From contig JAKMDW010000100.1 in assembly GCA_022426245.1 (NCBI GenBank), positions 1 through 64,000 on the forward strand: a stretch of 64,000 nucleotides of DNA. Reading direction: 5' to 3'. Below the pieces are notes generated by a model. The model had not been told where the DNA came from and ran no database searches. It saw only the letters and a program-made list of their open reading frames with translations. The DNA is from Alphaproteobacteria bacterium. Lineage in GTDB: Bacteria; Pseudomonadota; Alphaproteobacteria; RS24. Made by a program: the position numbers and the translations under genes. Shown here piece after piece: positions 1 to 9,937 of the stretch. The number at the start of each line of letters is the position of its first letter. Within the stretch, counting starts at the first letter, position 1.

Positions 1-29
1 TAAAGCGTATCTTGAGGGTTGTCGCTCAT
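1..29 (-). CDS. 5' end of a CDS running off the left edge, possibly amidophosphoribosyltransferase (PurF)
   Basis: ATG at 29..27 (minus) overlaps the cvpA stop (ATGA); reads MSDNPQDTL; cvpA-purF adjacency is common. Only 9 codons visible. Confidence 0.35.
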
Positions 30-715
30 TTGACCCCTTCCGTGTTACGGATCAAGCGTTCCATCTGGTCGCGTTCGGTCTGTTTATAGCCCGTGTCCGC
101 CTCACTGTCTTGCACTTCCTCAACTAAATTTTCCAGTTCTTCGCGCGCGACATTTTGCAGCGCGCGCGCTCCTGCTTTTTGCAGTGCTTCACCGCCTTGC
201 TCGGTAAGGGTTTCGCCAATATTGGCGACGCTAAGTGGCAGGCGGTCAAGCGGCACAATGGCCACGAAAGCTTTGGTGCCGGTTTGCAGCACTGGGCGCA
301 ATCGCGCCTCGGTAATAAAGGCGGGGTGGTCCTTTTCAGGGATCACTGCCGAAACGCCGAAATAGGCCATGCAGACAATAAAAAACCCGCGCAACGCGCC
401 AAAGCCGACACCCAATGTGCGGTCAAGCGCGCCAAGTCCGGTGCCTTTAATTGATGAGGCAATAAAGCTGCTGCCGATAGAGAAAACAACCAGCGTCACC
501 AAAAAGACGATGAGCATGGCGCCGCCGGTGACCGCCCAATCAAGGGTGACATAGCTGGCCAGAAAGGGTTTTAGAGAGGGGCCTAAAAATATCGCGGCAT
601 AGCCTGAGATAATCCAGCCGGTAATCGATAAAACTTCTTTGGTGAAACCGCGCATAAGTGATAGCGCGGCCGAAACCAGCAAAATAGCGACAATAATATA
701 GTCGAGCGCAGACAT
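26..715 (-). CDS. cvpA: CvpA family membrane protein
   Basis: 229 aa ORF, multiple TM segments, CvpA-like N-terminus (LDYIIVAILLVSAALSLMRGFTKEVLSITGWI). Confidence 0.9.
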   Translation of the reverse strand: MSALDYIIVAILLVSAALSLMRGFTKEVLSITGWIISGYAAIFLGPSLKPFLASYVTLDWAVTGGAMLIVFLVTLVVFSIGSSFIASSIKGTGLGALDRTLGVGFGALRGFFIVCMAYFGVSAVIPEKDHPAFITEARLRPVLQTGTKAFVAIVPLDRLPLSVANIGETLTEQGGEALQKAGARALQNVAREELENLVEEVQDSEADTGYKQTERDQMERLIRNTEGVK

Positions 716-755
716 GCGTCCTGCCTATCATGAGTCGGGTCGGTTAAGCTGTGCC

Positions 756-2135
756 TTAATCGACGGTTGCGGCGACGCCCAGTGCTGCAATCAGGCCAGC
801 CAGGTCGTCAATTTCACGCAAAACAACGCCTTTCGCCACCTCGCCCTTGCCGGGCTTGGGCGCATAAGCGGATTTGAATCCGAGTTTTTCGGCTTCTTTC
901 AGACGGACATTATTTTGCGCCACCGGCCGCACTGCGCCCGACAGGCTCACCTCGCCATAAACAATCGTATCGCGGGCAATCGGCTTGCCGCTCAGCGATG
1001 AGATAAGCGCCGCGGCGACAGCGAGGTCGGCGGCAGGTTCGTTAATGCGTAGCCCCCCGGCGACGTTCAAAAACACATCGCGTCCGGCAAATGACATGCC
1101 GCAGCGTGCTTCCAACACAGCCAGCACCATAGACAGTCGATTGGCATCCCAGCCGACAACAGCGCGGCGCGGTGTCGCCAAAGATGACGGAGCAGCCAGC
1201 GCTTGAATTTCAACCAATACGGGGCGCGTTCCCTCAATGCCGGCGAACACGGCCGCGCCCGGCACATCGGCTTCGCGGCCTTCCAGAAATAGCGCCGACG
1301 GGTTTTGCACTTCCATCAAACCGGCACCCTGCATTTCAAACACGCCCATTTCATGCGCCGGCCCGAAGCGGTTTTTAATGGCCCGCAAAATGCGGAACTG
1401 GTCGCCACGGTCGCCTTCAAAATAAACCACCGTATCGACCATATGCTCCAATACACGCGGGCCGGCAATCTGGCCGTCTTTGGTGACATGCCCGACAAGC
1501 ACCAGTGGCGCGTCGCTGTTTTTGGCAAAGTGAATAAGCTCTTGGCTGGCAACGCGCACTTGGCTGACCGTGCCGGGCGCCGCTTCAATGGCGGGCGACC
1601 ACATGGTCTGAATGGAATCAATGACCACCAGCGCAATATCCCCGACTTTTTCCAGCGTCTTGATAATATCCGCGACATTGGTTTCTGCTGCCAATTCGAC
1701 ATTGGCGTCTGACAAGCCGAGGCGAGAGGCGCGCATGCGAAGCTGCGCCAGCGCTTCCTCGCCGGAAACATAAATGACTTTGCCGCCTGATTTGCTCACC
1801 GCCGCGGCTGCTTGCAAAAGCAGGGTTGATTTGCCGATGCCCGGGTCGCCGCCGATAAGCGTTGCAGAGCCCGGCACTAAGCCGCCGCCTAAGACACGGT
1901 CAAATTCGCCTATGCCTGATGTGCGTCTCTCAGGCTCTTTATCATTGCCGGCGAGGGGGGCAAGCTCGACGCTTTTGCCTTTGGTTTTTTTCGCCCCGCG
2001 CCCGATTGGCGGGGCGGCGCTTCCGGCCAGTTCAGAGATTGTATTCCATTGCCCGCAACCCTCGCATTTGCCCGACCATTTGGTCGAAACATTGCCGCAT
2101 TGATTGCACACATATTCGCTGACGGCGCGGGCCAT
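756..2135 (-). CDS. radA: DNA repair protein RadA
   Basis: Zn finger CNQCGNVSTKWSGKCEGC, Walker A GGDPGIGKST, KNRFG motif, Lon-like C-terminal domain. Confidence 0.97.
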   Translation of the reverse strand: MARAVSEYVCNQCGNVSTKWSGKCEGCGQWNTISELAGSAAPPIGRGAKKTKGKSVELAPLAGNDKEPERRTSGIGEFDRVLGGGLVPGSATLIGGDPGIGKSTLLLQAAAAVSKSGGKVIYVSGEEALAQLRMRASRLGLSDANVELAAETNVADIIKTLEKVGDIALVVIDSIQTMWSPAIEAAPGTVSQVRVASQELIHFAKNSDAPLVLVGHVTKDGQIAGPRVLEHMVDTVVYFEGDRGDQFRILRAIKNRFGPAHEMGVFEMQGAGLMEVQNPSALFLEGREADVPGAAVFAGIEGTRPVLVEIQALAAPSSLATPRRAVVGWDANRLSMVLAVLEARCGMSFAGRDVFLNVAGGLRINEPAADLAVAAALISSLSGKPIARDTIVYGEVSLSGAVRPVAQNNVRLKEAEKLGFKSAYAPKPGKGEVAKGVVLREIDDLAGLIAALGVAATVD

Positions 2136-2935
2136 TAGACGGCCTCTATTGTATTGGGGGCTGTATCGAGTTTCTGACCCTCAACCTCAATCGGCCCATG
2201 CGCCAACCCGTTGATAAATTGATTGAGGAACGGGTCGTCTGACCCTTCAAGCTCCTCGGTTGTGCCTTGCCAGATAATCTCGCCCTTATAAAGCAGCGCG
2301 GTTTTATCGGCGATCGCGCGCACACTGGTCATATCATGGGTGATGGTGACAGTGGTCGAGCCAAGCTCCTGCACACAATTTCGAATAAGGTGATTGATAA
2401 CATCGGTCATAATCGGGTCGAGGCCGGTGGTCGGTTCGTCGAAGAAGATAATTTCCGGTTTTGAGGCAATGGCACGGGCCAGCCCGACGCGCTTATGCAT
2501 GCCACCCGACAGAGCGGCAGGCGAGAGGTCAAGCAATTCGGGGCCAAGCTCAACGCGCTTCAGCGCATCAACGGCCAAATCTCGTGCATCGCTCTCGCCC
2601 ATGCCATCATTTTGAATGGCGCGAAAAGCGACGTTTTTCCAAACCGGCAGGCTGTCAAACAGCGCCCCGTTTTGAAACAACATGCCGACTTGGTGGTCAA
2701 TATCGGCACGGCCCCGGCGCGCCAGCCCAATGGTTTCACGCCCGTCAATTTTAATGGAGCCGCGATCGGGGGTCAAAAGCCCTAAAATGGATTTCAACAT
2801 GACGGATTTGCCGCTGCCTGAGCCGCCAATCACGACCAGCGATTGTCCGGTTTCGACCTGCAAATTGACGCCGCGCAACACGTCCTTCGTGCCGAAGCTT
2901 TTGTGAACATCGGTGAGGGCTATCTTTGCGGTCAT
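2135..2935 (-). CDS. mlaF: Mla/MCE-type ABC transporter ATP-binding protein
   Basis: Walker A GGSGSGKS, ALSGGMHKRVGLARA signature, DEPTTGLDPI; overlaps radA start and is adjacent to the MlaE-like permease. Confidence 0.93.
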   Translation of the reverse strand: MTAKIALTDVHKSFGTKDVLRGVNLQVETGQSLVVIGGSGSGKSVMLKSILGLLTPDRGSIKIDGRETIGLARRGRADIDHQVGMLFQNGALFDSLPVWKNVAFRAIQNDGMGESDARDLAVDALKRVELGPELLDLSPAALSGGMHKRVGLARAIASKPEIIFFDEPTTGLDPIMTDVINHLIRNCVQELGSTTVTITHDMTSVRAIADKTALLYKGEIIWQGTTEELEGSDDPFLNQFINGLAHGPIEVEGQKLDTAPNTIEAV

Positions 2936-3705
2936 GCGGAGAACAGCAATGCCGTCATTAGATAATTGGCAGCAAGAATAAGGATAGAGGCCGAGACCAC
3001 GGCATTGGTGGTGGCGCGTCCGACGCCCTGCGCGCCGCCTTTGGAATAATAGCCATTATAGCAACCCATCATGGCGATGATGAAGCCGAACACGGCTGCT
3101 TTAATCAGGCCGGATGTGACGTCATCAACGGTCAGAAAGTTAATTGTGCGCTGCACATAAATCGCGGCGTTGAAGCCGAAGGATTGGGTGCCAACCACAA
3201 AGCCGCCGAAAATACCGATGATATCAGCGACCAGTGCCAATACCGGCATGCAAATTGTGGCCGCGATAACGCGCGGCGCGACCAGATATTTATGCGGGTT
3301 GGTGGAGAGCGTTGTCAGCGCGTCAATTTGTTCGGTCACGCGCATCGTGCCAATCTCGGCTGCTATCGCGGCGGACACCCGACCGGCGACCATCAGGCCG
3401 CCCAATACGGGCCCAAGCTCACGGGTAATGCCCAGTGCAACAATGCTTGAGACTATCGCCTCGGAATTAAATTGATTACCGCCATAATAAATCTGAATGG
3501 CCAGCGCGCCGCCGGTAAAGAAAGAGGTGAGGGCGACGACAGGCAGCGAGAAATAACCAATGCGGATAATTTGCTGTCCGATAATGCGGAAATAAATCGG
3601 TGGGCGCAGCATGGCGGCCAATGTTTGCCCGACAAACACAGACAGACGACCGCTTTGCGCGAAAAAGGCGAGGAAAAACGCCCCAATAGTTGCCAGAAAA
3701 GTCAC
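2932..3705 (-). CDS. mlaE: MlaE-family ABC transporter permease
   Basis: 257 aa, MlaE family sequence (LGPVLGGLMVAGRVSAAIAAEIGTMRVTEQIDAL); 4-nt overlap with mlaF; GTG start. Confidence 0.93.
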   Translation of the reverse strand: MTFLATIGAFFLAFFAQSGRLSVFVGQTLAAMLRPPIYFRIIGQQIIRIGYFSLPVVALTSFFTGGALAIQIYYGGNQFNSEAIVSSIVALGITRELGPVLGGLMVAGRVSAAIAAEIGTMRVTEQIDALTTLSTNPHKYLVAPRVIAATICMPVLALVADIIGIFGGFVVGTQSFGFNAAIYVQRTINFLTVDDVTSGLIKAAVFGFIIAMMGCYNGYYSKGGAQGVGRATTNAVVSASILILAANYLMTALLFSA

Positions 3706-3744
3706 ATGTCTCTCCGCTTAAGTTTTCGCTTCAGGTCCCGCTTC

Positions 3745-4839
3745 TTATTTGTAAAGGCGATTATAGCGGTTGCCGAGCGATGTGAGAAGCTCATAAGAGA
3801 TGGTATTACCCTGATGCGCCAATCGGTCAATCGGGTTGTCATGACCAAATATCTCGAGCATATCTCCGGTTTGCGGCATTTGCGCCAGATGCGTCAGATC
3901 CACCGCCAGGCTGTCCATCGATACCCGCCCGACGAGAGAGACCGGTTGTCCGGCAATGGTAAAGCGCATCGGTGAGGGGGATTGATTGCCGAAATGACGC
4001 GACAGCCCGTCACCATAGCCGAGGCTGGCAATGCCAATGGTCATCTCACCGGCGGCCGTGAAGGTGGCGCCATAGCCAATTGTGTCACCGGCTGAAAGAT
4101 GGCGCATTTGCAAAAGCGGTGCGCGCAAGCTGGCAATCGGTTGCAGTGCGCCTTCCTCGCGCCCGGTGGCCGAGCAGCCATAAAGCATGGTGCCGGTGCG
4201 TATCATGTCAAAATGATAATCCGGCCCGAGCATGGTGCCGCCTGAATTGGCCAGCGATGCAGGCGCGTCGGGCAGCACGGCCAGCGCATTGCGAAACCGT
4301 TCCAATTGCGCCGCATTCATGGGGTTTTTCGGGTCGTCAGCGCAAGCCAAATGACTGGCAATCAAACACAGTTCCCAGCCATCGAAAATATCCGGTGTTG
4401 CCATCAGTTCGGCAATATCGATTTCGCCAAAGCCCAATCGGTTGAAGCCGCTATCGACAAACAAACAGGCAGGCAGCGATTCATTGGCGCGGCAATGGCT
4501 CTGCCAAGCTTCAATTTGCGCGCGGCTTATCAGACAGGGGCGCAGATTATGAGCCGCGAATTGGTCAGCCGTGCCCTGCGGCACGCCGTTTAAAACATAA
4601 ATCACCGCTTGCGGCAGCAGCGCGCGCAGCGTGATGCCTTCATTTAGTTGCGCGACCCAAAAAGTGCTGCATCCGGCTTTTGACAGGGCAGGGGCGATAT
4701 GCGCCATACCTAGGCCATAGCCATCAGCTTTCACCACGGCACTGGTTTCAGCACGGCCGGCATTTTTCTGCATGGTTTTGTAATTGGCCGCCAGCGCTGC
4801 CAAATCAACGGTCAATTCAGCCTGATCAGAAGTTGGCAT
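3745..4839 (-). CDS. alr: Alanine racemase
   Basis: PLP lysine motif VVKADGYGLG, VGRVSMDSLAVDL; start reset to ATG at 4839 (MPTSDQAELTVDLAAL), because the longer ORF overlaps dnaB. Confidence 0.95.
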   Translation of the reverse strand: MPTSDQAELTVDLAALAANYKTMQKNAGRAETSAVVKADGYGLGMAHIAPALSKAGCSTFWVAQLNEGITLRALLPQAVIYVLNGVPQGTADQFAAHNLRPCLISRAQIEAWQSHCRANESLPACLFVDSGFNRLGFGEIDIAELMATPDIFDGWELCLIASHLACADDPKNPMNAAQLERFRNALAVLPDAPASLANSGGTMLGPDYHFDMIRTGTMLYGCSATGREEGALQPIASLRAPLLQMRHLSAGDTIGYGATFTAAGEMTIGIASLGYGDGLSRHFGNQSPSPMRFTIAGQPVSLVGRVSMDSLAVDLTHLAQMPQTGDMLEIFGHDNPIDRLAHQGNTISYELLTSLGNRYNRLYK

Positions 4840-4840
4840 A

Positions 4841-6358
4841 TCAGTCGAACCGTTCCGGCAATTGGTCTTCCTCTTGCAAATCGGTGAAGCGCGTGAAGCG
4901 GTCTTCAAAGGCCATTTTCGCTGTGCCGGTCGGGCCATGGCGGTTTTTGCCGACAATCACCTCGGCTGTGCCATCCACGGCCGCCATACGCTCTTGCCAA
5001 GCGAGGAAATCCTCGGTGCCTTCTTGCGGCATTTCGCGCGCCAGATAATAGGGCTCGCGATAAACGAACATGACAATATCAGCGTCTTGCTCAATCGAAC
5101 CGGATTCGCGTAAGTCAGAAAGTTGCGGGCGCTTATCATCGCGCTGTTCAACTTGGCGCGAGAGCTGTGCCAATGCCAGCACCGGCACATCAAGCTCTTT
5201 CGCCAACGCTTTCAGCCCTTGGGTGATTTCGCTGACCTCTTGCACACGGCCTTCGCGACCGCTAGAGGCGCGCACCAATTGCAGATAATCGACAACAATC
5301 AAGCCCAGCCCGTGCTGGCGCTTCAGGCGTCGCGCCCGTGCGGCCAGTGTCGAGATAGCAATCGCGCCCGTATGGTCAATAAATAGCGGCGCGTCTTGCA
5401 GGTCGCGCGCGGCGCTTACCAAGCGGCCATATTCTTCCTCATGAATATCGCCCTTGCGGATATTGGAAGAGGAAACACCGGCTTGCTCGGCCAACATACG
5501 TGTGGCCAATTGTTCAGCCGCCATTTCCAGAGAGAAGAAGCCGACAACGCCGCCATCTTTAACTTCCACCGAGCCGTCAGGGCGGGTTTCAACATTGCCG
5601 CTTTGACGGGCTTTCATGTAATTATGCGCGATATTAAAGGCGATATTGGTCGCCAGCGCGGTTTTGCCCATAGCGGGACGACCCGCGAGAATGAGCAAAT
5701 CACTTTCTTGCAGACCGCCAAGCAATTCATCCAGCCCTTTAAAGCCGCTGGAAATGCCGGATAAATTACCGTCGCGCTGATAGGCTTTCTCGGCCATCTC
5801 AATCGCGCCGGTCAGCGAGGTGTCAAAGGTCATGAAACCGGAATTATGCGCGCCTTTTTCGGCGATATTGTAGAGCGCCTGTTCAGCCTTATCGATTTGA
5901 TTATCCGGCTTGTCGTCAATATCGGCATCAAACGCATCGCCAATCATTTCTTGCCCGACAACAATCAGCTGGCGGCGAATGGCAAGGTCGTAAATCGTTT
6001 GACCATATTGTTTGGCGTTGGCGATGGTCGTCGCATTGCTGGCGAGGCGGGCGAGATAGCCGACACCGCCCAGTGCGACCAGCCCCTCATCCATTTCCAA
6101 ATAGGTTTTAAGCGTTACCGGAGAAGCCAGATTGCCATTGCCGACGAGCTTGCTGATGGCTTCAAAAATACGTTGATGAACCGGATCATGAAAATAGGCG
6201 GGCTTCAAAAATTCAGCCACTTGGTCCAGCGCATCATTGTTAATCAGCAGCGCGCCCAATAGGCCTTGTTCCGCTTCAATATTATGCGGCACTTGCCGGA
6301 AATCCGGCGTTTGTGGCTCAATGGCGGCGTTAATCGGTGTTACGGGTGCATCTGACAT
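4841..6358 (-). CDS. dnaB: Replicative DNA helicase DnaB
   Basis: 505 aa, Walker A LAGRPAMGKTA, DYLQLVR, LSDLRESGSIEQDAD; no intein. Confidence 0.97.
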   Translation of the reverse strand: MSDAPVTPINAAIEPQTPDFRQVPHNIEAEQGLLGALLINNDALDQVAEFLKPAYFHDPVHQRIFEAISKLVGNGNLASPVTLKTYLEMDEGLVALGGVGYLARLASNATTIANAKQYGQTIYDLAIRRQLIVVGQEMIGDAFDADIDDKPDNQIDKAEQALYNIAEKGAHNSGFMTFDTSLTGAIEMAEKAYQRDGNLSGISSGFKGLDELLGGLQESDLLILAGRPAMGKTALATNIAFNIAHNYMKARQSGNVETRPDGSVEVKDGGVVGFFSLEMAAEQLATRMLAEQAGVSSSNIRKGDIHEEEYGRLVSAARDLQDAPLFIDHTGAIAISTLAARARRLKRQHGLGLIVVDYLQLVRASSGREGRVQEVSEITQGLKALAKELDVPVLALAQLSRQVEQRDDKRPQLSDLRESGSIEQDADIVMFVYREPYYLAREMPQEGTEDFLAWQERMAAVDGTAEVIVGKNRHGPTGTAKMAFEDRFTRFTDLQEEDQLPERFD

Positions 6359-6395
6359 GCGAGGAGATTAGACAAGCTGTGACGCAGTGGCGACA

Positions 6396-6436
6396 CAAAA
6401 AAACAGGCCCCGCAAATTTTTTTTCGCGGGGCCTGT
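6396..6436 (-). terminator. Rho-independent terminator downstream of rplI
   Basis: Perfect 11-bp inverted repeat ACAGGCCCCGC (6403-6413) / GCGGGGCCTGT (6426-6436), followed on the minus strand by a T7 run (A7 on plus at 6396-6402). Confidence 0.9.
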
Positions 6437-6458
6437 GAACTTCGGGGAAAAGTCAGAA

Positions 6459-7115
6459 TTATTCTTCTGTCTCTTCCTTATCGTCGCTTGACTCTTCTTC
6501 AGTTTCTGCCTCAGTCGCTTCTTCTGCGACTGCTTCTTCTGCTTCCTCAACAGGCGCTTCAGCCGCTTCCTCAGCAGGTGCATCTTCTGAAGCTTCTGCG
6601 TCGTCAAGGCTGACTTCCACGCCATCGTCAAAGACTTCTTCAACGGCGATTGTGTCTTCCTCATCGGCTTGCTCGGCAGTCACATCTTCACCGGCGGCTT
6701 GGCGCTCGGCTTCTTCTTCCGTGCGCGCCACATTGACGGTTACGGTTGATGTTACCTCCGGATGCAAGACGACATTGACGTCGTGCAGGCCGAGAATTTT
6801 AATTGGCTCAGCCAGAATAATCTGGTTACGCGCCGTTTCAAATCCGTTTTGCGATAGCAGTTCAGAAATATCGCGTGTGGTCACCGAACCATAGAGCTGA
6901 CCCGTGTCACCTGATTGGCGAATAACAACAAAGCTTTCCCCATTCAGTTTACCGTCAACCGCTTCGGCATCAGCTTTGCGTTCAAGATTGGCTTTGTTTG
7001 CACGCAATGCTTTACCTTGTGGCAACAAATAATTACGCGCATAGCCGTCTTTTACCGAGACGACGTCGCCCATTTGGCCAAGTTTTGCAATGCGTTCGAG
7101 CAATACAATCTGCAT
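6459..7115 (-). CDS. rplI: 50S ribosomal protein L9 (bL9) with acidic C-terminal extension
   Basis: [36 protein letters not shown]; about 70-residue Glu/Asp/Ala-rich tail. Confidence 0.96.
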   Translation of the reverse strand: MQIVLLERIAKLGQMGDVVSVKDGYARNYLLPQGKALRANKANLERKADAEAVDGKLNGESFVVIRQSGDTGQLYGSVTTRDISELLSQNGFETARNQIILAEPIKILGLHDVNVVLHPEVTSTVTVNVARTEEEAERQAAGEDVTAEQADEEDTIAVEEVFDDGVEVSLDDAEASEDAPAEEAAEAPVEEAEEAVAEEATEAETEEESSDDKEETEE

Positions 7116-7119
7116 GTTC

Positions 7120-8055
7120 CTACTCCTCGTCCCCTTCTACGTTAGACGGCTTGTCAGGGCGTTGGTTGAGCTTGCGAAAATCGAAGCGTGTATCCAACAA
7201 TCCCATTAGGCTGACGGGGATAATCACCCAAGCCATCACGAAAATCAGAAAATAAAGCGCTGCCAATAGAAAGCCGCGTCCATTCCAGTGGCGGGAAATA
7301 GCATGAATAATCGCCAAACCCAATAAAAAATATGCAGCCAATATCATCGCCGCCAAAGCCGCGCTCAGCGTGGCCAGCCATCCGGGCAATAAGGCCGCAC
7401 CGGCCAGGGATATTGCCAGCGGCACAACCAGCCCGCGCGGTAATTGCAAAAAGTCATAATTTTCTTTCGGGCGCAGGTTTCGCTTCATCCGCGCCAAAAG
7501 CGCCTGTGCGATTTGCATATTGCCGAGCAGCAAAAGCGGCCAACTGGCAAAGCCGCTAACCAGCATCACATTGGCAATCCACAACATTTCTTCATCATTG
7601 GAGATGCCGTAAACTTGCGCCAGGGCAGAGCGCACTTCGGGCGATTGCTGAATGGCATTTGCAAAAGATACCGGCAGGCCATCGGCACCACCGGTAATGA
7701 GAAACAGCAATATCGTACCAATGCCGGTCATGCCCAGCGTCAGCAATATGAGGCGTTGCAATGGAAAGAAAATATAATCGCCATTCTCGGCTTGGCGCGA
7801 CAGCAAGGCTTGGCGCACCAGCACCACGGTTGGCACAAGAAATGTAATGGCGAAAACAATGGCTAATGGCGGCGATAGAATAATTGCCGTCATTATAATG
7901 ACGAGCGCGGAGACCATAATCGCCTGCGCGACACCGAAGGACAGGCCAATGATTGCCACAGGCGCGGGTGCGAAGGGCATAAAAATAAGTGCGGCGAACA
8001 GCACAAAACTGCCGATCGCCGCAAAAACTATTCGTAATAATTGGGTGTTGGCCAT
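7120..8055 (-). CDS. DUF2232 family membrane protein
   Basis: 311 aa multi-TM protein located between rplI and rpsR, the usual alphaproteobacterial position of this family. Confidence 0.75.
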   Translation of the reverse strand: MANTQLLRIVFAAIGSFVLFAALIFMPFAPAPVAIIGLSFGVAQAIMVSALVIIMTAIILSPPLAIVFAITFLVPTVVLVRQALLSRQAENGDYIFFPLQRLILLTLGMTGIGTILLFLITGGADGLPVSFANAIQQSPEVRSALAQVYGISNDEEMLWIANVMLVSGFASWPLLLLGNMQIAQALLARMKRNLRPKENYDFLQLPRGLVVPLAISLAGAALLPGWLATLSAALAAMILAAYFLLGLAIIHAISRHWNGRGFLLAALYFLIFVMAWVIIPVSLMGLLDTRFDFRKLNQRPDKPSNVEGDEE

Positions 8056-8076
8056 TTGCCGACCCGGACCAATAAC

Positions 8077-8313
8077 TTACTGGTCAACCGTATAAGGCAT
8101 CAGCGCAAGGAAGCGTGAGCGCTTGATGGCACGAGCCAACTCGCGTTGCTTCTTGGCAGAAACAGCCGTGATACGGCGCGGCACAATTTTACCGCGTTCT
8201 GAAACATAGCGTTGCAACAACCGTGTGTCCTTGTAATCAATGACGGGTGCATTGGCGCCCGAAAATGGGCAGGACTTGCGGCGGCGACCGAAAGGACGAC
8301 GACCCTGGCTCAT
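8077..8313 (-). CDS. rpsR: 30S ribosomal protein S18 (bS18)
   Basis: [67 protein letters not shown]. Confidence 0.98.
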   Translation of the reverse strand: MSQGRRPFGRRRKSCPFSGANAPVIDYKDTRLLQRYVSERGKIVPRRITAVSAKKQRELARAIKRSRFLALMPYTVDQ

Positions 8314-8693
8314 GATGATGACCTCTCAAAATTTCCTTCATCGCGGCGCGCACTGCGGCGCTCATCGCGATTTTTATTTCGCATTTGAACTGACTCATCG
8401 GTTTCGTGCGCGTCCACGCGCAAGGTCATGTGACGAATAATGTCGTCATTCAAACCGATGCGGCGTTCCAACTCGGCAACCGCCGCATGGTCAGCTTCAA
8501 TATTAAGCAGCGTGTAGTGACCTTTGCGGTTTTTCTTAACGCGGTAGGCCAAAGATTTCAGCCCCCAATATTCGTTTTTGGTAATTTTCCCGCCATTTTC
8601 TTCCAGCACGGCTTGCGCCAAATCAACCAGGCCTTCGACCTGCTGCGCTGAAATATCCTGACGGGCTATAAAGATGTGCTCATATAGAGCCAT
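8310..8693 (-). CDS. rpsF: 30S ribosomal protein S6 (bS6)
   Basis: [22 protein letters not shown]...[26 protein letters not shown] overlap with rpsR. Confidence 0.97.
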   Translation of the reverse strand: MALYEHIFIARQDISAQQVEGLVDLAQAVLEENGGKITKNEYWGLKSLAYRVKKNRKGHYTLLNIEADHAAVAELERRIGLNDDIIRHMTLRVDAHETDESVQMRNKNRDERRSARRDEGNFERSSS

Positions 8694-8710
8694 AGCCTCT
8701 CTCCTTTAAT

Positions 8711-8793
8711 GCGCTACCGCTTCGCTATTTGAGCGCGGTAACTTATTCCGACGCCGAGCCTCTTGCGAGCTATCTACCGAAAGGGAGAGGCTC
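8711..8793 (-). promoter_or_regulatory. Structured 5' leader of rpsF operon (candidate r-protein autoregulatory leader)
   Basis: Two inverted repeats just upstream of rpsF: GAGCCTCT (8756-8763)/AGAGGCTC (8786-8793) and TACCG (8715-8719)/CGGTA (8736-8740) with inner CGCT/AGCG. Confidence 0.45.
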
Positions 8794-8972
8794 ACAGACA
8801 CGCGAGAGCGGAGACAAGGGATACCGGACCATTCCTAAACGCCTGACCATCAAGCGCTCTATCCTTTCAGCCTCCAGCCGAAATCGACAAAACGGGTGAT
8901 ACTATGGACGGCAGGGCTTGGCAAGAGGGTTTTCGACCTCTACAACAGCGGCCAGATGAGGGAGCAATTATT

Positions 8973-9908
8973 ATGACGCAAGCATTTGTATTTCCGGGGC
9001 AGGGCAGTCAGGCCGTCGGCATGGGACACGCTTTGGCCGAGGCTTATCCCGAAGCGCGCGCGGTTTTTGCCGCTGTCGATGACGCATTGGGGCAAAAGCT
9101 TTCCGATTTAATGTGGAATGGGCCGGAGGATGAATTAACCCTCACTGAAAACGCACAACCGGCCTTAATGGCGGTTTCCATCGCAGCTTTGCGGGTGCTT
9201 GAAGCGCGTGGCCTGAATTTGGCCGAAAGGGCCTCGCTTGTCGCCGGTCACAGTCTGGGCGAATATACGGCGTTAACGGCTGCCGGTGCTTTGCAGCTTG
9301 AGGATACGGCGCGGCTATTGAAGTTGCGCGGGCAAGCCATGCAGCGCGCTGTGCCGGTGGGTGTCGGCGCAATGGCCGCACTTTTGGGATTGGACTTTGA
9401 TACGGTGGCTGAGATTGCCGCCGAAGCGGCGACGGGAGACGATATTTGCGCTGCCGCCAACGATAATGCCAATGGTCAGGTTGTTATTTCAGGTCACGCC
9501 GCTGCGGTCGCGCGGGCCTGCGATCTTGCCAAAGAGCGCGGTGCCAAGCGGGCGATGGAATTGCCGGTCAGCGCGCCTTTTCATTGCGCTTTAATGCAAG
9601 CCGCCGCAGATGAAATGCAAACGGCGCTGGCCGACACAGCTATCTCTGCACCGGTTGTGCCATTGATTGCCAATGTCACGGCGCAAGCGGTGAGCGATGG
9701 CGATGCCATTCGCGATTTGCTGGTGCAGCAAGTCACCGGTTCGGTGCGTTGGCGCGAGTCGATGATTTGGGCGGCCGATAATGGCGTCACGGAATTGGTC
9801 GAAATCGGCAGTGGCAAGGTTTTGACCGGCATGGCCAAGCGCATTGACCCGCGACTGGCGGCGCGAGCCTTGAACACGCCGGAAGATATTGATGGATTTT
9901 TAGGCTAG
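8973..9908 (+). CDS. fabD: Malonyl-CoA:ACP transacylase
   Basis: MTQAFVFPGQGSQAVGMG, GHSLGEYTAL; start reset to ATG 8973. Confidence 0.97.
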   Translation: MTQAFVFPGQGSQAVGMGHALAEAYPEARAVFAAVDDALGQKLSDLMWNGPEDELTLTENAQPALMAVSIAALRVLEARGLNLAERASLVAGHSLGEYTALTAAGALQLEDTARLLKLRGQAMQRAVPVGVGAMAALLGLDFDTVAEIAAEAATGDDICAAANDNANGQVVISGHAAAVARACDLAKERGAKRAMELPVSAPFHCALMQAAADEMQTALADTAISAPVVPLIANVTAQAVSDGDAIRDLLVQQVTGSVRWRESMIWAADNGVTELVEIGSGKVLTGMAKRIDPRLAARALNTPEDIDGFLG

Positions 9909-9937
9909 AGTTATTATCGGCCTCAAGGGGAGACACT

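Noticed and set aside
4841-6358. Possible intein in DnaB
   Set aside because: Length 505 aa and uninterrupted Walker and DnaB C-terminal motifs show no insertion
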